Source of the DNA: a virus
Length of the DNA stretch: 23,266 nt
IMG/VR virus record: IMGVR_UViG_3300023196_000478
Location: 1 to 23,266 of that record
Direction: 5' to 3' (one strand)
Shown here: positions 6,635 through 13,335 of the stretch, piece after piece
Layout of the letters: each line of letters begins with the position of its first letter
Numbering within the stretch: position 1 is the stretch's first letter
Program-made: the position numbers and the translations under genes
Notes under the pieces: generated by a model
What the model was told of the DNA's origin: nothing
What the model saw: only the letters and a program-made list of their open reading frames with translations
Database searches by the model: none

Positions 6635-6638
6635 ACAA

Positions 6639-6710
6639 AGACCTATAGTTAAATGGATATAACAAAACTCTCCTAAAGTTTAGTTGCAGGTTCGACTCCT
6701 GCTAGGTCTA
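6639..6710 (+). tRNA. tRNA-Arg (anticodon CCT)
   Basis: A complete cloverleaf folds by eye. Acceptor stem AGACCTA (6639-6645) pairs perfectly with TAGGTCT (6703-6709). D-stem GTTA/TAAC encloses AATGGATA. Anticodon stem AAACT/AGTTT encloses CTCCTAA, giving anticodon CCT at 6672-6674 after the invariant T33. The variable region is AGTT, and T-stem GCAGG/CCTGC encloses TTCGACT. The discriminator is A6710 and no CCA is encoded. It reads AGG, a codon used in neighbouring phage genes (for example at least three times in phoH). Phage tRNAs of this kind usually supplement codons rare in the host. Confidence 0.93.
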
Positions 6711-6730
6711 CTAACATAAATTAAAATAAC

Positions 6731-6952
6731 ATGCAAACAAAAGGAAGCTTAGATAGAATAAGGGCAAAGTACCCTGGTTACTATCAGAAAAAATCACCAA
6801 ACTGGAAGAAAGAAAAGGAGGTAAGAGATTTAGCTATTAAAGAAAAAATGTACCAAATTGGCACACAAACCACTAATGAAAATATTTCAGCTTACTCTAA
6901 TGCAATCAACAGTATGGATGAAAACATTAATAAATTATTTAAACTTTTATAA
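6731..6952 (+). CDS. Small basic protein of unknown function
   Basis: 73 residues, not recognised. The N-terminal half is very basic and aromatic (IRAKYPGYYQKKSPNWKKEK), the C-terminal half polar with Asn/Ser and a helical end (MDENINKLFKLL). No signal peptide or membrane segment. It follows the tRNA by 20 bases and has an AT-rich ATAAATTAAAATAAC leader, suggesting it opens a new expression unit. The next gene begins one base after its stop. Confidence 0.55.
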   Translation: MQTKGSLDRIRAKYPGYYQKKSPNWKKEKEVRDLAIKEKMYQIGTQTTNENISAYSNAINSMDENINKLFKLL

Positions 6953-6953
6953 A

Positions 6954-7121
6954 ATGAATTACAGCAGCGTAACAAACAAGTACACAAAGATTAGAACACT
7001 GAAGATAAGAATAAAGGGACAGTCAGCAAGGCTAATGCGTTCCTTTGGATTCAGTGTAAAGTTTATAGCAAAGAAGTTAGACGTAAGCCCAAGTAGGGTT
7101 TATCAATATTTAAAAAATTAA
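6954..7121 (+). CDS. Small HTH DNA-binding protein
   Basis: 55 residues starting at ATG 6954, one base after the stop of the previous gene; a longer in-frame start at 6858 would lie inside that gene and is unlikely. The C-terminal half carries a helix-turn-helix: ARLMRSFGFSVKFIAKKLDV followed by SPSRVYQYL, resembling the HTH of resolvases, sigma region 4 or phage regulators. The N-terminus is basic. It could be a phage transcription regulator, but target and role cannot be read from the sequence. Confidence 0.65.
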   Translation: MNYSSVTNKYTKIRTLKIRIKGQSARLMRSFGFSVKFIAKKLDVSPSRVYQYLKN

Positions 7122-7125
7122 ATTT

Positions 7126-7386
7126 ATGAAACAGAACATTCCAAGTAAACAAGAAACAATAGACCTAAACCTCCTGGTGGCAACCTTCAGATGTTTTAAC
7201 GAACAGTTATACAACTTAAAGGGTTCACACTCTGGTGTGGTTAAGATGAAGTTTAATAGGCTTCTTAATGTTGCAAGACAATATGATAGAGAGATAGTTC
7301 AATGGACAGAAAATAGTCCAGAACTAGAAAATGTTTACGACCAACTAATGGATATAATCGTTGAGGTTAAAGAGCAATGCCAATAA
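7126..7386 (+). CDS. Helical early protein of unknown function
   Basis: 86 residues, not recognised. Almost entirely helical by residue pattern: a Leu-rich first helix (TIDLNLLVATFRCFNEQLYN), a short loop with GSHSG, a basic helix (MKFNRLLNVARQYDRE) and an acidic last helix (LENVYDQLMDIIVEVKEQ). No membrane segment or metal motif. It starts four bases after the HTH gene with an AATTAAATTT leader. Probably a small binding or accessory protein. Confidence 0.55.
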   Translation: MKQNIPSKQETIDLNLLVATFRCFNEQLYNLKGSHSGVVKMKFNRLLNVARQYDREIVQWTENSPELENVYDQLMDIIVEVKEQCQ

Positions 7387-7425
7387 AATAGAAGACTATT
7401 ATTATGATTGCATATATAATTTTTG

Positions 7426-7433
7426 TAGCTTTG
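7426..7433 (+). promoter_or_regulatory. Candidate -7 promoter element upstream of phoH
   Basis: TAGCTTTG fits TAnnTTTG and lies in the 106-bp gap between the 86-residue gene and phoH, about 60 bases before the GTG at 7493. A TTG at 7408-7410 is 15 bases upstream, shorter than usual for the -33 element. The gap otherwise holds only a 13-codon hydrophobic frame. Confidence 0.3.
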
Positions 7434-7492
7434 TTCATGTATTAAATATACAAAAACTCAACAAGAACAATGTTAACTAAAAGTTAAATAAG

Positions 7493-8158
7493 GTGGCAGT
7501 AAAAGATAATAAATCAAAGATTCCTTCAAGGGGTTCAATTCGATTCAGCATTACGCTTTCAGAAGAACAAAAAAAAGCCAAGGAACAAATACTGAAACAC
7601 CCATTTAACTTTATAGTTGGTAGAGCAGGTAGTGGTAAAACATTGCTTGCAGTTCAAGTTGCATTAGACCAATTCTTTAAGCGTCAATTTAATAAAATTA
7701 TTATAACCAGACCAACAATATCAACAGAGGATAATGGTTTTTTACCAGGCTCTGAAAAAGAAAAGATGGAGCCTTGGTTAGTGCCAATTAAATCTAACAT
7801 GAGAAAGGTTTATAATAAACCAGAAAAGTTAGATAAGATGGAGGAAGAAGAGAAAATAGAGTTGGTCTCACTTGCTCACTTTAGAGGTAGGACTTTTGAT
7901 AACGCTATAGTTATTGTAGATGAGTTCCAAAACCTAACTAAAGCACAGCTTAGAATGGCTCTTGGTAGGCTTGGTAAGAACTCAATGATGATTCTGTGTG
8001 GTGACATGCAACAGATTGATTTGAAGGATAATAATTACTCAGCTATACATGAGTTGTCAAAAATAAAAGACTCTAAATATGTTTGCAAGGTTGTTCTAGA
8101 AGACAATCATAGACACGAATCTATTGAGGAAATATTAAAACTATTAACAGGATATTAG
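7493..8158 (+). CDS. phoH: PhoH-like ATPase
   Basis: 221 residues. Walker A VGRAGSGKT (about 42-50), the PhoH block IITRPTISTEDNGFLPGSEK, Walker B AIVIVDEFQNL (near 140) and LCGDMQQID are all present, as is a C-terminal NHRHESI. This is the usual short PhoH of marine phages. The biochemical role in phage is unclear; it is an ATPase of the helicase/RNase-associated PhoH family and often regarded as an auxiliary metabolic gene. The start is GTG: upstream in frame there is a TAA at 7478-7480 and no ATG before conserved sequence. The 106-bp gap upstream holds a possible promoter. Confidence 0.93.
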   Translation: MAVKDNKSKIPSRGSIRFSITLSEEQKKAKEQILKHPFNFIVGRAGSGKTLLAVQVALDQFFKRQFNKIIITRPTISTEDNGFLPGSEKEKMEPWLVPIKSNMRKVYNKPEKLDKMEEEEKIELVSLAHFRGRTFDNAIVIVDEFQNLTKAQLRMALGRLGKNSMMILCGDMQQIDLKDNNYSAIHELSKIKDSKYVCKVVLEDNHRHESIEEILKLLTGY

Positions 8159-8159
8159 C

Positions 8160-8240
8160 GTGGGATATAAACGTAGGCATCTACAACCAAAGAAAGATAA
8201 GATAACACTAGGGAACCTTGTTGTGTTCTGGTGTTCTTAA
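8160..8240 (+). CDS. Possible 26-residue basic peptide (tentative)
   Basis: A GTG-started frame directly after the phoH stop codes for 26 residues: a basic N-terminal half (GYKRRHLQPKKDK) and a hydrophobic end (LGNLVVFWCS). It fills the 101-base gap before the DUF3310 gene. It has no recognised family and no ATG start, so it may be chance; the only support is its tight position. Confidence 0.25.
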   Translation: MGYKRRHLQPKKDKITLGNLVVFWCS

Positions 8241-8259
8241 TAACTAAACAATAAATTAA

Positions 8260-8574
8260 ATGGATTACTTTACAAGCAATACTTTATACAGCAACAACGA
8301 AGAGTCTAAAAAGACTGTTCCTGTAGATTATTCAAGAACAAAAAAGCCAAGCTACTACGTTGGAAACGTATATGGATACGAAGCAAGGGCTATCATAGAA
8401 GATTTTGATTTATCGTACAATGTTGGGACTGCCACTACCTACTTGTTACGCTGTGGTAAGAAAAAAGAAGAAGGATTAAGTGATGGTCAGAAGCATATAG
8501 AAGATGTGCAAAAAGCTATCAATCATTTAGAGTTTGAAATAATTAAATTAAAAAATAAGTATGACAAAATATAA
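8260..8574 (+). CDS. DUF3310-family protein
   Basis: 104 residues. The C-terminal two-thirds show the DUF3310 pattern: P-S-Y-Y near the start of the domain, AIIEDFDLSYNVGTATTYLLRCGKK (in families I recall as 'IE.I.....fn.GN.iKYl.R.g.K') and DVQKAINHLEFEI. Members are small phage proteins thought to interact with nucleotide or DNA metabolism, but function is not established. A Lys-rich segment follows the core. It starts after an ACAATAAATTAA leader without SD and overlaps the zinc-ribbon gene by 14 bases. Confidence 0.72.
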   Translation: MDYFTSNTLYSNNEESKKTVPVDYSRTKKPSYYVGNVYGYEARAIIEDFDLSYNVGTATTYLLRCGKKKEEGLSDGQKHIEDVQKAINHLEFEIIKLKNKYDKI

Positions 8575-8752
8575 GTGTAACTGCAAAGAGTTTGAGATTA
8601 AAGGAACAGTCTCAATAAAAGTAATTAATGGTGAGGTAGTAACACCACAAGCTTACTGCGAAGAATGTAAAACCTATGGCAAAGCCAAGAGAGACCATCA
8701 AGGATTTGGTGGAATCATAAAAAGAAGGGGTGGTAAAGTAGGTAAATTATAA
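8561..8752 (+). CDS. Small zinc-ribbon protein
   Basis: 63 residues with Cys pairs at the N-terminus (KYKCNCKEF) and in the middle (AYCEECKTYG), giving C-x-C and C-x-x-C, a likely single zinc site. The C-terminus is Gly/Lys/Arg-rich (GGIIKRRGGKVGKL). Similar small zinc-ribbon proteins occur in many flavobacterial phages as I recall; function unknown, possibly nucleic-acid binding. It overlaps DUF3310 by 14 bases, implying coupled translation. Confidence 0.65.
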   Translation: MTKYKCNCKEFEIKGTVSIKVINGEVVTPQAYCEECKTYGKAKRDHQGFGGIIKRRGGKVGKL

Positions 8753-8757
8753 TTAAT

Positions 8758-9096
8758 ATGAAAAAGAAAACACCAAAAGGATTTAGCGACATACTTTTAG
8801 ATGATAAGAAGTATAAAATCCCAGTAAAAGTTCACGCTTTTATTGACCAACAACACAAGGTAAATCAAGCTACTCAGCAGCAGATAGGACAGTTGTGTGA
8901 AATCATTTATAATATTATAGAAGAAACTAATTATGAATTTCCTGGTGGAGAATCTATATTAGCTTGGCAACACATGGCTAAAGATGCTCACTCAAAGTAC
9001 CAAGAATTTCTAGAGATTTCTAAAAAGGAAGAGACTGAGACTCCTTCTCCTTCTGAAGTAACGAGTGAGGAAGAGACTGAACATCAGAAAGTTTAA
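8758..9096 (+). CDS. Last early gene, acidic tail, unknown function
   Basis: 112 residues, not recognised. The N-terminus is basic (MKKKTPKGFSDILLDDKKYK); the centre is helical (HKVNQATQQQIGQLCEII), and the last 30 residues are acidic and Ser/Thr-rich (EETETPSPSEVTSEEETEH). Its 3' end overlaps the convergent gene on the opposite strand by 77 bases, so the acidic tail is encoded antisense to that protein's C-terminus. It starts after an AATTATAATTAAT leader. Confidence 0.55.
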   Translation: MKKKTPKGFSDILLDDKKYKIPVKVHAFIDQQHKVNQATQQQIGQLCEIIYNIIEETNYEFPGGESILAWQHMAKDAHSKYQEFLEISKKEETETPSPSEVTSEEETEHQKV

Positions 9097-9538
9097 TGAT
9101 AGATATTTCATCTTTCTGACCTTTACGAGTATATAAAGAATAGAGGGCTTCCTTAGCTTTGGAGACCCTCTTTTTTTTGTCTACTATTTTGTCACACAAC
9201 TTAGCTAAGTCAGTGGTCTGCACAACTATAAATTCATTTACTAATTCAAAGGCTATGTGTGTTGCCTTACCATGAAGCCATCCCTCATTACCCCTTACGT
9301 TTTTAAACTCAACCCATATAATATCTGGGTTAACTTCTTTATCCCACCTACTCATCTTCTTGAGTGCCTTAACATCTACTGACCACTCACTCTCTCCTTT
9401 CCAAAATAAAAAATCAATGTGGTCTTCCCACTGTCTCTTTCCTTTTATTTCTTTGAATTGAAATCCCTCTCTATGTAGTATATCTACAAATCCAAACTCT
9501 CCATTGTTACCTCTTCTGATTGATTCAGGGTTATACAT
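9020..9538 (-). CDS. PD-(D/E)XK nuclease-like protein, last late gene
   Basis: 172 residues. Glu14 (NNGEFGFVDIL), Asp42 (DHIDFLFW) and Asp55-x-Lys57 (SVDVKALKK) are spaced like a PD-(D/E)XK metal site, and the DIIWVEFKNVRGNEGWLHGK segment is a strongly conserved-looking block I associate with phage nuclease-like proteins. Residues 120-140 are basic. It could trim or recycle DNA, but family membership is inferred from the motif only. It ends in SQSLPF, again an LPF terminus. Its start overlaps the preceding late gene by eight bases, and its end overlaps the convergent early gene by 77 bases. An early-operon terminator is embedded antisense in its coding sequence. Confidence 0.55.
   Translation of the reverse strand: MYNPESIRRGNNGEFGFVDILHREGFQFKEIKGKRQWEDHIDFLFWKGESEWSVDVKALKKMSRWDKEVNPDIIWVEFKNVRGNEGWLHGKATHIAFELVNEFIVVQTTDLAKLCDKIVDKKKRVSKAKEALYSLYTRKGQKDEISIIKLSDVQSLPHSLLQKEKESQSLPF
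9027..9080 (+). repeat. 12-bp direct repeat inside the convergent coding overlap
   Basis: GGAAGAGACTGA occurs at 9027-9038 and 9069-9080. On the + strand it encodes part of the E-E-T-E acidic tail; on the - strand its complement encodes Q-S-L-P, once before and once at the protein end. Both C-termini share the repeat in opposite orientation. Confidence 0.6.
9085..9118. terminator. Palindrome at the convergent gene ends, possible bidirectional terminator
   Basis: CAGAAAG (9085-9091) pairs with CTTTCTG (9112-9118). Inside it ATGA/TCAT can add four pairs with TTTA bulged. It sits on the stop of the + strand gene. It lacks a T tract on either side, so termination strength is uncertain. Confidence 0.35.
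9142..9178 (+). terminator. Strong intrinsic terminator of the early operon, inside an antisense gene
   Basis: AGAGGGCTTCC (9142-9152) pairs with GGAGACCCTCT (9161-9171) over 11 positions with one C-A mismatch and one wobble; the loop is TTAGCTTT, and eight T follow (9171-9178). It lies 45 bases after the + strand stop and ends early transcription. The same bases code for about residues 123-133 of the - strand nuclease-like gene. Confidence 0.85.
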
Positions 9539-9839
9539 CTTTATAGTTTATCGTTAGTATTACATCAGTTCCTGCTGATGCTGTAGCAAAGATACTTTTT
9601 TTGTGAGGTATATGCAAATGGCTTGACTCATCAATAATACTAATAGAAACTTGTGGTGGAATGTTAAACGTCACAAAGGTTAACTTAGAAGAGCCTGTAC
9701 CCTGCTGTATCGTAACAAGCTTACTTGCAGATGCGTTTGTGTTTGTTACAAACATGTTAATAATTTCTGAACCCTGCCTTGAAGAAGAGGACATTATTTC
9801 TTTTGAAGCAGTTGTGAGTGTGTGTTGTGAGCTTATCAT
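9531..9839 (-). CDS. Small beta-rich late protein, probable virion component
   Basis: 102 residues, not recognised by family. Ser/Thr-rich with alternating hydrophobic beta-strands throughout (NMFVTNTNASASKLVTIQQ, FVTFNIPPQVSISII, VILTINYKDV). No signal peptide and no cysteines. This composition and its place directly after two tail-fibre genes suggest a minor structural or fibre-associated protein, possibly a small beta-sandwich. The stop overlaps the start of the nuclease-like gene by eight bases; 21 bases separate it from the fibre gene upstream. Confidence 0.5.
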   Translation of the reverse strand: MISSQHTLTTASKEIMSSSSRQGSEIINMFVTNTNASASKLVTIQQGTGSSKLTFVTFNIPPQVSISIIDESSHLHIPHKKSIFATASAGTDVILTINYKDV

Positions 9840-9860
9840 AATATATTATTAAGGTGTTGT

Positions 9861-10526
9861 TTATGTAGTTTGGTCTATTTTAAATATAACAGTAACAAAC
9901 CAGTTTTTGTTTCCTCTTGGAGTACCAGGCAAGTCCATTGACATTAATAGCCTGTCTCCTTTATTAAAAGCAGACGAAGAAGAAAATGTTACTTCCATAA
10001 AGTTTTCTGGTGCTGTAGTTGTTACTGTCTCTGTTTCTAAATCATTAACAGTTGAGCTGTTGTTTCTAACTCTTTTAGACTTTACAGTAAGCGTTACTCC
10101 CTTGCCTCTTTCTAGTAAGCTTTGATTACTTCTAAATATAGCCTTATGAAACTGACCATCAAATGGAGCTATAAATTGATTTCTTCTGTTTGAGTTTGCT
10201 GTGCTTTCTGTTTCTCCATCAGAAAAAGGAACGTAAGACTCTGTGTTTATGTCTCCATAAAAGTTACAAACTATAGGTATGTAAGCCCACTTTGTTACAT
10301 CATTTACTACATGTCTTCTTAATTCCTCTATGTCATCTGCAACTTGCTGTACTGCATATAAAGCTGGAGCTAGGCTTTCAAACATACCCTCGTCAAGTAT
10401 ATGCTCACCATTATCAAACTTACTTTTTATTTCAGTTTCTTTAGCTGAGTCTATAGTTTTAACATCTTTGTCTCCACCTGTCTTTTTGTTAAATATATCC
10501 TGTGATTTTCTGTCTGCTAGTGCCAT
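9861..10526 (-). CDS. Second tail fibre/receptor-binding protein candidate
   Basis: 221 residues. The N-terminal 85 are helical and charged (ESLAPALYAVQQVADDIEEL), probably a trimerising attachment region. Residues about 86-221 form a beta-rich domain similar in layout to the tip of the larger fibre encoded upstream: aromatic opening (CNFYGDINTESYVPF), an APF.G.FHKAIFR element, Ser/Thr-rich strands and F.KGDRLLMSMDL. The shared pattern is Q-(x)-APF/Y-G-x-h-x-K-x-I-x-R then F-x-x-GD. The two genes are one base apart (TAA-T-ATG), so the proteins are made together. A role in host binding is inferred. Confidence 0.6.
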   Translation of the reverse strand: MALADRKSQDIFNKKTGGDKDVKTIDSAKETEIKSKFDNGEHILDEGMFESLAPALYAVQQVADDIEELRRHVVNDVTKWAYIPIVCNFYGDINTESYVPFSDGETESTANSNRRNQFIAPFDGQFHKAIFRSNQSLLERGKGVTLTVKSKRVRNNSSTVNDLETETVTTTAPENFMEVTFSSSSAFNKGDRLLMSMDLPGTPRGNKNWFVTVIFKIDQTT

Positions 10527-10527
10527 A

Positions 10528-11934
10528 TTATATTGTGTATTCCCAAACGATAACTGCTTGTATGTTAGCTGTATCTGTTTCTGATTTTATTAAAGAAACA
10601 TTTACTACATCTCCTGCTGCAAATGTTGCAGAGCTAAATGCTGTAGACACTGATGTCTCTGCTGTGTTTAAATTTACATTAGTAACTTCCTCTACTTCTG
10701 TTCCAAAGTTTAAGTCTGTATTTGTAATTTTATGAAACTGAAGTTTGCAAGCTGTTCCAATAGCTGCACTAGGTCTTATGATTACTTTTACAATCTTCCC
10801 AGCATAAGGAGCTATTGTTCTCTGGTAGTACTGACTTGTGCTACTACCTTCGTTTAAGTTGTTGTATGGAAAAAAGAAATCATTTGTTGTGCTTGCAGAG
10901 TTCATAAAAAAGTTATGATGAGTCATGCTTATTTGTTTAACCTTATTAGATGGCAAAACTCCTGTAACATCTGCTGCTAAGTCTATGGCGTTTCTAGTAA
11001 GCTCTTGTCCAGATATTGTTAAATAATTAAGACTTCCTGCTAACGTAACATCAGTAGAGTTGTCTGTACCAGAAGCATCTACACCAAGAGTAAGTCTAGC
11101 ACCACCTGCTGAGGCTGCTCCAGTTCCACCCTTTGCTATAGGCACAACATCAGAAAGTGTAGAGCCAGCAGCAGTAACTGTTATGTTTGAAGAACCATCA
11201 AAGGCTACTCCATTTATTGTTTTAGTAGCAGCCAGCTTAGTCGCTGTTGCTGAATTACCAGATGTGTCAGCAGCATTATTAGGTATGTTTCCAGAAACTA
11301 TCTCTCCCCTAATTGTTGAAGAGGATTTATTTTCAGCACTACCAAGACCAACATCTGCTTTAGCCAAACCTAAATCTCCCTTTAAATCAGATACTGCTCT
11401 TGTTTTTATTTCACCACTATCATCAACCAATATATTTCCAGAAGAACCTTTACTTGGAAAGTGTGAGGTTCCATTACTATTTTGACTCTTAAGAGCCCCA
11501 CGAAGGATAAGGTTTCCACCTTGGTCTAGTGTTCCCACTGAAGTTCCATTAGCCATAAATTCAAGGGTTCCATCTGTATCTGTATCATCAGCATCGAACT
11601 CTAGGTGTAAGGATTTAAAAGACCTTAGCGTTACAGTAGGCTCTTGAGTTTCAGTTTCACCACCACCAACATTGCTTCCCTGTATGATTCGCATCTCACT
11701 AATGTCATTGTCTAAGTTAACTGTAGCAGCACCTGAAGTACCACCAGTAACTCCAATATTAAGACCACCTATTACAGATGTAATGTCTCCACTAGATACA
11801 TCTTGTTTGTAAAGCTTACCACTAGAATCAATACCAACAACATGGTTTTGAGCAGACTCAGTAAGGTCTTCAAGATATACATCGTTTCTAAATCGAGATA
11901 TAAAATCCCATATATGTTGTCCTATCCACCTCAT
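10528..11934 (-). CDS. Tail fibre protein
   Basis: 468 residues. It opens with RWIGQHIWDFISRFRNDVYL, an attachment motif I recall from fibres of uncultured marine phages. The middle is low-complexity Gly/Ser/Thr/Asn with the classic fibre block PIAKGGTGAASAGGARLTLG (about 265-285) and many short beta repeats. The C-terminal about 336-468 (from MTHHNFFMNSAST) is a compact beta-rich domain ending in AVIVWEYTI, the probable receptor-binding tip, with a partner in the next gene. The ATG at 11934 forms a TAATG overlap with the transglycosylase-like gene. Trimeric fibre and host recognition are inferred from family knowledge. Confidence 0.75.
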   Translation of the reverse strand: MRWIGQHIWDFISRFRNDVYLEDLTESAQNHVVGIDSSGKLYKQDVSSGDITSVIGGLNIGVTGGTSGAATVNLDNDISEMRIIQGSNVGGGETETQEPTVTLRSFKSLHLEFDADDTDTDGTLEFMANGTSVGTLDQGGNLILRGALKSQNSNGTSHFPSKGSSGNILVDDSGEIKTRAVSDLKGDLGLAKADVGLGSAENKSSSTIRGEIVSGNIPNNAADTSGNSATATKLAATKTINGVAFDGSSNITVTAAGSTLSDVVPIAKGGTGAASAGGARLTLGVDASGTDNSTDVTLAGSLNYLTISGQELTRNAIDLAADVTGVLPSNKVKQISMTHHNFFMNSASTTNDFFFPYNNLNEGSSTSQYYQRTIAPYAGKIVKVIIRPSAAIGTACKLQFHKITNTDLNFGTEVEEVTNVNLNTAETSVSTAFSSATFAAGDVVNVSLIKSETDTANIQAVIVWEYTI

Positions 11935-12458
11935 TAATATTCAAATGCCTTTACCTGCTTCATGTATGTTTGAGAGGTTCCATGTGTGTCAGCAGTGGAA
12001 TTATAGTTGGCATCCCAGTAAGAAGCCCTACCCTCTACTGTATTAGGTATTGCGTCTGGAACAATACCATACATCATCCTAGCACCCAAGGTATTTAACA
12101 GTGGGTTTGTTTTAAAATCTTCGTATGTTGAGTTCATAATATCAATATCAAACTTTTCTTTAATTTTTTTATGATACTTAGATAACCCAGGGTGAGACTT
12201 AATATCTTTAACAGCATCAATACCTGTCTCTGTTAGCTGGAAAACATTATTACCTGCCCTAGTATCCATCCCTAACTTAGACTCTACGATAGCAGTTTCT
12301 TTTAGCATGTCTGATGCTCCAGGAAAAACCTTATCAACCTCAGATATGTTTGAAATAGTAATATCTTTTAATGATTTAGTTTCCTCTTTATTATTATCTC
12401 CTTCAGAGCCTCTTGCTTTAAGCATTCTATCTCTTACTAATTTCATCATTAAACTCAT
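11934..12458 (-). CDS. Lysozyme/transglycosylase-like peptidoglycan hydrolase
   Basis: 174 residues. Residues 50-80 carry LKETAIVESKLG with Glu59 as likely catalytic acid, then NNVFQLTETG, the usual E...G...FQ layout of soluble lytic transglycosylases. Residues 120-165 carry LGARMMYG, P-x-T-V-E-G-R-A-S-Y-W and Y-N-S, a tail seen in phage muralytic proteins with YW..YN motifs (from memory). There is no signal peptide or membrane segment. It starts in ATGA overlap (12455-12458) with the amidase-like gene and ends in TAATG overlap with the fibre, so it may be a lysis enzyme or a virion-associated enzyme used at entry. Confidence 0.6.
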   Translation of the reverse strand: MSLMMKLVRDRMLKARGSEGDNNKEETKSLKDITISNISEVDKVFPGASDMLKETAIVESKLGMDTRAGNNVFQLTETGIDAVKDIKSHPGLSKYHKKIKEKFDIDIMNSTYEDFKTNPLLNTLGARMMYGIVPDAIPNTVEGRASYWDANYNSTADTHGTSQTYMKQVKAFEY

Positions 12459-12880
12459 ATCTTACTTTTTTTTAAAAACATATTAACATTAAACCCCTCT
12501 GAATCATATCCAGAAACATTACTATATCCCAAGACCTCAAGTCCTGGATGTCTTAGGGTCATATACTTTATATAAACCTTTAAGCTTTCAGACTGGTTTT
12601 CGTTCAGGGTGTTGTTTGTAAAACCATTAACAACCCCACCAACGTAAGCTACATGTCTAGATTTTCCCCTCAGTCTTTCGTAATCTTCTTTGTATATCCA
12701 GTTGTCTATCCTCTTTGGATTGTATTCTATTGCAGAGTGTATTGTTCCATCAAGCTTTATTACATCTTGAAAAGAGCATATCATTAAGTCTTCATCTCCC
12801 TTGTGAGATAAGGCAATAGATTCTACACCTAGGTCTATATCACACTCTGTTAGTGTTGAATGTATTATTAAAGATTCCAT
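12455..12880 (-). CDS. Amidase_2-like protein with apparent loss of zinc ligands
   Basis: 141 residues. The sequence follows the N-acetylmuramoyl-L-alanine amidase (Amidase_2/PGRP) layout of Bacteroidota phages: LIIHST with His7 at the position of the first zinc His, DVIKLDGTIHSAIEYN, SRHVAYVGGVVNG, a TLNENQ...L helix, then HPGLEVLGYSNVSG and GFNVNMFL. Active members read 'vlGHrDls' and 'CPCFdv' in the last two blocks; here Tyr119 replaces the second zinc His and Ser127/Glu128 replace the zinc Cys region. Catalysis is thus doubtful and the protein may only bind peptidoglycan or use another chemistry. The start overlaps DUF5675 by 13 bases. Confidence 0.55.
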   Translation of the reverse strand: MESLIIHSTLTECDIDLGVESIALSHKGDEDLMICSFQDVIKLDGTIHSAIEYNPKRIDNWIYKEDYERLRGKSRHVAYVGGVVNGFTNNTLNENQSESLKVYIKYMTLRHPGLEVLGYSNVSGYDSEGFNVNMFLKKSKI

Positions 12881-13332
12881 TCTATATCTTCGTATGTTAT
12901 CATCACAAACTCTCCAAGCTCTATCGCATCAGCAATCTTTGGGTATATTCTTTTATACGCTTGTACAGAGCTTCCCACAAACCCATCTCTTGCGACAATG
13001 TTGTTTGTCTGTGTGTCTCCAACGACCAAGCACCCACTAGTATGTTCATCAGTGTTCCCAGTATGGATAAGAATATACTCAAAGCCAGGAACATTAGTGA
13101 TATGAAGCATACCACGATGTAGGTTGCCATACTTTTTAGAATACTTATTATGAAAGCCACCTTCTTTTCTAAATTTAATTTCATATGTTCCTTCTGGTAT
13201 TCTGGTTTCGTGCATAACCTTTACGTCTCTCTTCTCGTCTTCAAGAGTGTAGCATGCAAACTCACCATTAATAAATAGAAGACCATTGGTACAGTCCTCT
13301 CTATTACTGAATCTTAAAACCTTTATGTTCAT
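12868..13332 (-). CDS. DUF5675 family protein, probable lysis/peptidoglycan enzyme
   Basis: 154 residues. The DUF5675 pattern is clear: FACYTLEDEKRD, RIPEGTYEIKFRKEGGFHNK, MLHITNVPGFEYILIHTGN and HTSGCLVVGDT. The I-H-x-G-N...S-G-C layout resembles the His/Cys active site of L,D-transpeptidase-like folds, so peptidoglycan cleavage or modification is likely but unproven. There is no signal peptide; a holin encoded three small genes upstream could release it. It begins three bases after the 21-residue basic peptide and overlaps the amidase-like gene by 13 bases, in a lysis cassette. Confidence 0.75.
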   Translation of the reverse strand: MNIKVLRFSNREDCTNGLLFINGEFACYTLEDEKRDVKVMHETRIPEGTYEIKFRKEGGFHNKYSKKYGNLHRGMLHITNVPGFEYILIHTGNTDEHTSGCLVVGDTQTNNIVARDGFVGSSVQAYKRIYPKIADAIELGEFVMITYEDIEWNL

Positions 13333-13335
13333 AAT

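Noticed and set aside
6639-6710. tRNA as phage attachment site
   Set aside because: No integrase or recombinase gene is visible and no second copy of the tRNA 3' end was noticed.
7403-7444. 13-codon hydrophobic ORF before phoH
   Set aside because: Too short, no overlap coupling and no conserved pattern; AT-rich sequence gives such frames easily.
11060-11485. 141-codon + strand ORF opposite the tail fibre
   Set aside because: Its Val/Ala/Pro/Ser-rich product is the complement of the repetitive fibre codons; no recognisable domain and the fibre frame is clearly real.
12921-13184. 87-codon hydrophobic - strand frame inside DUF5675
   Set aside because: Out of frame within a well-supported gene; membrane-like content arises from the shifted frame.
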